A DNA stretch of 9,188 bases from an uncultured cyanobacterium. GTDB taxonomy: Bacteria > Cyanobacteriota > Cyanobacteriia > Phormidesmidales > Phormidesmidaceae. The stretch's first letter is position 1. Each line of letters begins with the position of its first letter. The notes under the pieces are model-generated. The model ran no database searches. It was not told where the DNA came from and saw nothing but the letters and a program-made list of their open reading frames with translations. The translations under genes were made by a program, and so were the position numbers. The stretch is from NCBI GenBank assembly GCA_938029995.1, contig CALHGI010000175.1, positions 1 to 9,188 on the forward strand, given 5' to 3'. Of the stretch, positions 6,452 through 9,188 are shown one piece after another.

Positions 6452-6485
6452 CCTTTATTGTATTACTGCCGTAACACAATAAAGG
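6452..6485. promoter_or_regulatory. 34-bp hyphenated palindrome upstream of the RHH gene (candidate operator)
   Basis: CCTTTATTGT (6452-6461) and ACAATAAAGG (6476-6485) are exact reverse complements. Inside them, after one A/C mismatch, TTAC (6463-6466) pairs with GTAA (6471-6474) around TGCC. That is 14 of 15 paired positions. A -10-like TACAAT on the minus strand (6457-6462) falls inside one arm. Position 38 bases before an RHH-protein start suggests an autoregulatory operator bound by RHH dimers. As RNA it would also fold into a strong stem. Confidence 0.55.
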
Positions 6486-6539
6486 TAGAATCCTCATTGG
6501 TGAGTGTACCTCTCAAAGGGAAGTACTGCTTGTATTTTG

Positions 6540-6577
6540 TGCAAACTGAGCCAAAAGTCGTTTGCAAACTGAGCCAA
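6540..6577. repeat. Two 15-base direct repeats, period 23
   Basis: TGCAAACTGAGCCAA occurs at 6540-6554 and 6563-6577, and each copy is followed by a GTCG-containing tail (two bases shorter in the second). Closely spaced, same-orientation copies of this length are not expected by chance. Such pairs are typical of transposase- or regulator-binding sites. No matching inverted copy is visible elsewhere in the window. Confidence 0.6.
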
Positions 6578-7039
6578 GTCGCTTACTGATTAAGGACGGA
6601 ACTATCTGTGAAAAAGTTCTTGGTGGAGAAAGCTCTACCCCAAAGTAAGTCTACCCCCTTGCTCTTTCAGTCTACCCTTTGTTTATTTGAGTGCCTATGT
6701 GAACGCCTCTGCTCAGAGGGATTGACTTAGATGAACATGCTTCCTGGCGATCTAGTATAGACAGGTTTCAACCCATATATACACGGGTGACATATTACAA
6801 CTACTACACTAATGGTCTCGTCTGTCAATCGAGCTGACAGTGGACAGGTTATCAACTGGTCAGGTGCACCCATGAAACACGCGTTTTTATAGTTAATTCA
6901 ATCTCTCTCTATGGAGATGTGCTCAAGCCTAAGTTCTGTTTTTATCTCTTAGCTATGGACGATTAAAGTTGTTGTGTCAATTTTGGAAGAGGTAGAAAAA
7001 TTGTTGATGTAGTTGCTATTACTTTAAAGAAAGTTGTTG

Positions 7040-7108
7040 TTTCCGTTAGTTGATTTTCCTGGGGCGGATTTGGAATATATTTCAAATCCATAACTGAGTT
7101 TACGGAAA
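7040..7108. repeat. Nested palindrome with near-perfect 24-nt core
   Basis: The core 7066-7089 is self-complementary over all of its paired positions apart from one G-T wobble, with arms GGATTTGGAAT and ATTTCAAATCC. Outside it, AGTT (7048-7051) pairs with AACT (7092-7095) and TTTCCGT (7040-7046) pairs with ACGGAAA (7102-7108). The nested arrangement could be an RNA stem with internal loops or a binding site for a dimeric or tetrameric protein. Confidence 0.5.
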
Positions 7109-7511
7109 TTGTCCCCTTGCTATTGTAAACACTAGTGTAATGATCATGGAGCAGTCTCTGGCGACCCAGCCCGGTAGATATCGCTATTCATGGGCCCCTT
7201 GACTATATTTTTATTTTTTATGTCGGTAATTCTACATTCTATGTCCATAGCTCAATGCAATCGGATGCCTGGAGTCGTTTAGGCTTCTGGGAGCCCATGG
7301 ATTACCGGGGGAGCCTACCTATCGCCCCGCTAATCCGTCGATTTTCCTAGCCGCCTGAATTATTCCCTAAAATTGGGGTCATACTGGCGTCTATAACCAA
7401 TCACAAGAAACCAAACATTCGAATAATGAGTCTTTTGCCTAAAGTCTGATTGCTAATCAATCCAGATCAATTGATTCATCTAAATTTGTTCATTAGCTGA
7501 CAGGGATAGCC

Positions 7512-7907
7512 ATGACTACTAATCGGCAAGTACCTTACCTCGTTGGGGATAGCAAAAAACAGACTTACTCGGGCCGTTTACACCAACGGCTAGATGAAGC
7601 TATGCAAGAGGGGACTGAGGTTCAGGTACGCCTGCCTTGGGGAGGATTAAGCGGTGTTCCTGTTTATTTAGACGATACCTGTGTGGAGATCGTCTATGTA
7701 CATGTTTATGAACCCGACGATGATGACGAACCCGATGATGAAGTGTCTCGTCGTACCGTATGGCTAGTACGCCTCGAAGAAATTAGCGCCGTTTCATTTG
7801 TGAGTGAAAGTTGGTCTAAGGAGCGGTTGGAGCGGCTATTTATCCCAGAGGGCAAGCAAGAAAGGTCTTCGCTCCAAGATATGGGGTCCGAAGAATCCTC
7901 TGACTAA
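7512..7907 (+). CDS. Acidic hypothetical protein
   Basis: A 131-residue cytosolic protein that I cannot assign to a characterised family. The N-terminal part (about 18-66) includes LDEAMQEGTEVQVRLPWGG and VYLDDTCVEIVYVHVY, alternating hydrophobic segments that suggest a small beta-rich domain. An acidic insert (PDDDDEPDDE, residues 68-77) interrupts it, and strands appear to resume with RRTVWLVRLEEISAVSFV (80-97). The tail (100-131) is charged and probably disordered. The ATG at 7512 is preceded by CAGGGA at 7500-7505, an adequate ribosome binding site. The coherent, strand-like sequence and the terminator-like hairpin after it argue that this is a real gene. It converges on the small gene at 8012-8242. 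Confidence 0.65.
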   Translation: MTTNRQVPYLVGDSKKQTYSGRLHQRLDEAMQEGTEVQVRLPWGGLSGVPVYLDDTCVEIVYVHVYEPDDDDEPDDEVSRRTVWLVRLEEISAVSFVSESWSKERLERLFIPEGKQERSSLQDMGSEESSD

Positions 7908-7934
7908 TGGATGCGTCAAGCTCATGATGGTTAA

Positions 7935-7978
7935 CCCCTCCACGGGTAGGCTGATGTATTAGCTTACCTGTGGAGAGG
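7935..7978. terminator. Strong hairpin after the 7512-7907 gene
   Basis: Positions 7938-7952 pair with 7961-7975 over 15 consecutive positions (two G-T wobbles). After one C/A mismatch, two more C-G pairs extend it to 7935/7978, with an eight-base loop. It lies 27 bases after the stop of the plus-strand gene and about 33 bases past the stop of the minus-strand gene. It is therefore placed to terminate both. No T-tract follows directly. Confidence 0.65.
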
Positions 7979-7990
7979 CGAGGGCTGTCT

Positions 7991-8008
7991 GTCTGTTCAG
8001 ACGTTTTT
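7991..8008 (+). terminator. Small hairpin plus T-run, second stage of the convergent terminator
   Basis: GTCTG (7991-7995) and CAGAC (7998-8002) form a short stem, followed by G and five T (8004-8008). Just before it is a CTGT triplication (7985-7996). The stem is weak by itself, but it supplies the T-tract that the larger hairpin at 7935-7978 lacks, in the plus-strand direction. Confidence 0.45.
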
Positions 8009-8011
8009 GGC

Positions 8012-8242
8012 TCAGACGGTAAACTTGGCCATGACCCAAGCTTTGGCTCGTCTAATTGCTTCACTGCGGCTGTAGGCTTTGGGAACTGCAACGGCACTAC
8101 CGGTGGCGTAGTCGATCCAGGCGGTATAAACTTTGACCCCCAAGTGGGTGCCGCTGGTAATCTGAATGGTCACACCGCGATAGGGAAAAGCCAAAATGGT
8201 GTGGATATGGTCCGGGTCTGCAATGTGCATGGGTATGGCCAA
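8012..8242 (-). CDS. Small conserved-looking hypothetical protein, probable TTG start
   Basis: A 76-residue protein (72 if the internal ATG is used). I do not know its function, though its look (MHIADPDHIHTILAFPYRG, then a C-terminal helix YSRSEAIRRAKAWVM) resembles small conserved hypotheticals of cyanobacteria. There is no signal peptide or membrane segment. The first codon of the longer form is TTG at 8240-8242, with AAGG about six bases upstream. The internal ATG at 8228-8230 has no nearby Shine-Dalgarno, so TTG is favoured. It lies 104 bases downstream of msrP on the same strand and might be read through from it. Pattern of charged and hydrophobic residues supports a folded protein of about one alpha/beta unit. 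Confidence 0.65.
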   Translation of the reverse strand: MAIPMHIADPDHIHTILAFPYRGVTIQITSGTHLGVKVYTAWIDYATGSAVAVPKAYSRSEAIRRAKAWVMAKFTV

Positions 8243-8346
8243 GTGACCTTGTTAGTTCGTGTAGCAGATTGCTGAATGCATAGCTGCTGCTGCCTCAAGC
8301 TTTTAGCGGCTCCATAGGATTTGAATTACGGATGCCAAGCTATATT

Positions 8347-9188
8347 TTACGCATATAGCCCTGCTACATAATCCCCATAGCCGTTATAAATAACCGTATC
8401 CCTTTTGACCCAATTCCAGGTTTCGCCTTCTCCCACCATTCGTTCGCGGTTTTGTGCCCAGCGGGGGTGGGGCACATCCGGTTCTACGTTGGCCTCAAAT
8501 TTATATTCGTTAGGCGCAATCGTATTCCAATAGGTGGAAGGTTGTTCCGCTAGAAACTCGATTTTGACGATGGATTTGCCTCCTTTAAAGCCATATTTCC
8601 AGGGCACTACCATGCGAATGGGGGCACCGTGCTGTTTAGGCATCGTTCGTCCGTAGATGCCTACGGCAAAGAAGGCTAAATCATTTGCCATTTCCTCGAT
8701 GCGTAGTCCTTCGTGGTAAGGCCAGGGTAGGTTTGAGAAGGATATGGAGGGTCCTGCCGTAATTTTTTCGTCGTAGAACGATTCGAAGCGGACAAATTTG
8801 GCGTCCGACGTGGGTTCTACAGCTTCGATGATCTTATTCATGGGAAACCCTAGCCAGGGGACCACCATGGCCCAGGCTTCGACGCAGCGAAAACGATAGA
8901 TCCGTTCTTCTAATGGAAATTTTGTGTAGAGGTCATCGAGGTCATAGGTGGTGGGGTTTTTGACTAGACCAGAAACCTCTAACTTCCATGGGTCTGTTGG
9001 CAAGTTTTGGGCATTTTCCCAGATATTTTTGGTTAAACCAAACTCATAAAAATTGTTGTAGCGGCTAGCAAATCGCTGCTCGGTCAATGGATGACCTGCA
9101 TCGGCAAAGGCTGGGTTCGGGGTGAAATTGCTTAGGGGGGTGCCCCAGGTCCTTTCTAGAGCTTCAGTTCCTTGGGCGGTTAAGGGCC
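8347..9188 (-). CDS. msrP: MsrP (YedY) methionine-sulfoxide reductase, catalytic subunit, 5' truncated
   Basis: The reading frame runs from the TAA at 8347-8349 to the window edge, so the N-terminus (and any Tat signal peptide) is missing. The visible 280 residues match MsrP/YedY of the sulfite-oxidase fold, a molybdopterin enzyme that reduces oxidised methionines in envelope proteins. Diagnostic features are YNNFYEFG near the N-terminal side, the molybdenum-ligating cysteine in RFRCVEAWAMVVPW (codon 8884-8886), and the block GAPIRMVVPWKYGFKGGKSIVKIEF. The C-terminus (PHPRWAQNRER then VIYNGYGDYVAGLY) is also typical. A TTG at 9085-9087 could be mistaken for a start, but homologous sequence continues upstream (LSNFTPNPAF and beyond), so the gene certainly extends past 9188. 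The partner membrane subunit MsrQ is not in the window. Confidence 0.95.
   Translation of the reverse strand, partial: PLTAQGTEALERTWGTPLSNFTPNPAFADAGHPLTEQRFASRYNNFYEFGLTKNIWENAQNLPTDPWKLEVSGLVKNPTTYDLDDLYTKFPLEERIYRFRCVEAWAMVVPWLGFPMNKIIEAVEPTSDAKFVRFESFYDEKITAGPSISFSNLPWPYHEGLRIEEMANDLAFFAVGIYGRTMPKQHGAPIRMVVPWKYGFKGGKSIVKIEFLAEQPSTYWNTIAPNEYKFEANVEPDVPHPRWAQNRERMVGEGETWNWVKRDTVIYNGYGDYVAGLYA

Larger units (their letters stand above)
6486..7511. other. About 1 kb without a convincing gene
   Basis: I see no supported protein-coding gene here. Small frames exist, such as GTG at 6608 to TAG at 6730 (40 codons) and, on the minus strand, 7091 to 6963 (42 codons), but they lack good ribosome binding sites and recognisable content. 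The middle is AT-rich: I count about one third G+C over 6961-7080, against roughly half in the flanking genes. It holds 15-base direct repeats (6540-6577), three TCTACCC copies (6634, 6650, 6671), an inverted repeat CTGTCA/TGACAG (6822-6827/6835-6840), a gapped direct repeat GACAGGTT(A)TCAAC (6760-6772 and 6843-6856), an 11-base repeat AAAGTTGTTGT (6965-6975, 7030-7040) and a nested palindrome (7040-7108). It could be a decayed mobile element, a regulatory region or a locus for untranslated RNA. Confidence 0.6.

Noticed and set aside
6453..6480. NtcA-type site (GTA, eight bases, TAC) within the RHH upstream palindrome
   Set aside because: The spacing and half-sites do not match; GTA recurs in direct instead of inverted orientation.
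6608..6730. 40-codon plus-strand frame starting with GTG
   Set aside because: Too short, no recognised motif, and it is built over the TCTACCC repeats.
6963..7091. 42-codon minus-strand frame with ATG at 7089-7091
   Set aside because: No Shine-Dalgarno, threonine-rich low-complexity content in AT-rich DNA, and its start lies on the palindrome.
7129..7138. 10-bp palindrome ACACTAGTGT (and similar ones at 4425-4434 and 7466-7475) as specific binding sites
   Set aside because: Around nine perfect 10-bp palindromes are expected by chance in 9 kb, so none is significant alone.
6486..7511. CRISPR array, tRNA, tmRNA, 6S or RNase P RNA in the non-coding kilobase
   Set aside because: The repeats are only two copies without regular spacers, and no cloverleaf or hallmark sequence of those RNAs is visible.
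8007..8015. TTGGCTCAG near 8007-8015 as an inverted partner of the 6540-6577 repeats, marking the far end of a transposon
   Set aside because: Only nine bases match, it overlaps the end of a small gene and the rest of the repeat is absent.

Overview
The window looks like ordinary chromosomal DNA from a cyanobacterium. The evidence is the set of protein families (a DUF1824 protein, a COP23-type secreted protein, an Rre1/Ycf29-like response regulator, a plant/cyanobacterial-style CysK) and three exact HIP1 octamers (GCGATCGC at 358-365, 795-802 and 1911-1918). HIP1 is the highly iterated palindrome typical of many cyanobacterial genomes. I cannot name the genus from this window. The coding regions look close to 50% G+C.

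Layout: radC (minus, 48-815) is divergent from a DUF1824 gene (plus, 955-1398). That gene converges on an Rre1-like NarL/LuxR response regulator (minus, 1494-2192). Across a roughly 300-bp divergent promoter region lies a 1-Cys peroxiredoxin (plus, 2492-3133). A strong intrinsic terminator (3211-3241) separates it from a cysteine synthase gene (plus, 3333-4337). A convergent intergenic stretch rich in competing hairpins (4313-4529) follows. Then come three minus-strand genes: a secreted COP23-like protein (4536-5315), a YchJ/SEC-C zinc-binding protein (5516-5986) and a ribbon-helix-helix protein (6076-6414). Upstream of the last is a striking 34-bp hyphenated palindrome. Next is about 1 kb with no convincing gene (6486-7511). 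It is partly AT-rich and carries short direct repeats and a near-perfect 24-nt palindrome. An acidic hypothetical protein (plus, 7512-7907) then converges, through a strong hairpin, on a small hypothetical protein (minus, 8012-8242). The right edge cuts msrP/yedY (minus, 8347 to beyond 9188).

Biologically the recognisable genes lean toward redox, stress and thiol chemistry: a stress-type response regulator back to back with a peroxide-reducing 1-Cys Prx, then cysteine synthesis, and at the far end repair of oxidised methionine in the cell envelope. Most gene pairs are divergent, convergent or separated by terminators, so this is a theme and not an operon. I found no CRISPR array, tRNA, rRNA, intact insertion sequence or defence system, and no obviously new multi-gene system. 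The parts that deserve a second look are non-coding: the RHH upstream palindrome, the ORF-poor 1-kb region with its repeats, and the mutually exclusive hairpins after cysK.
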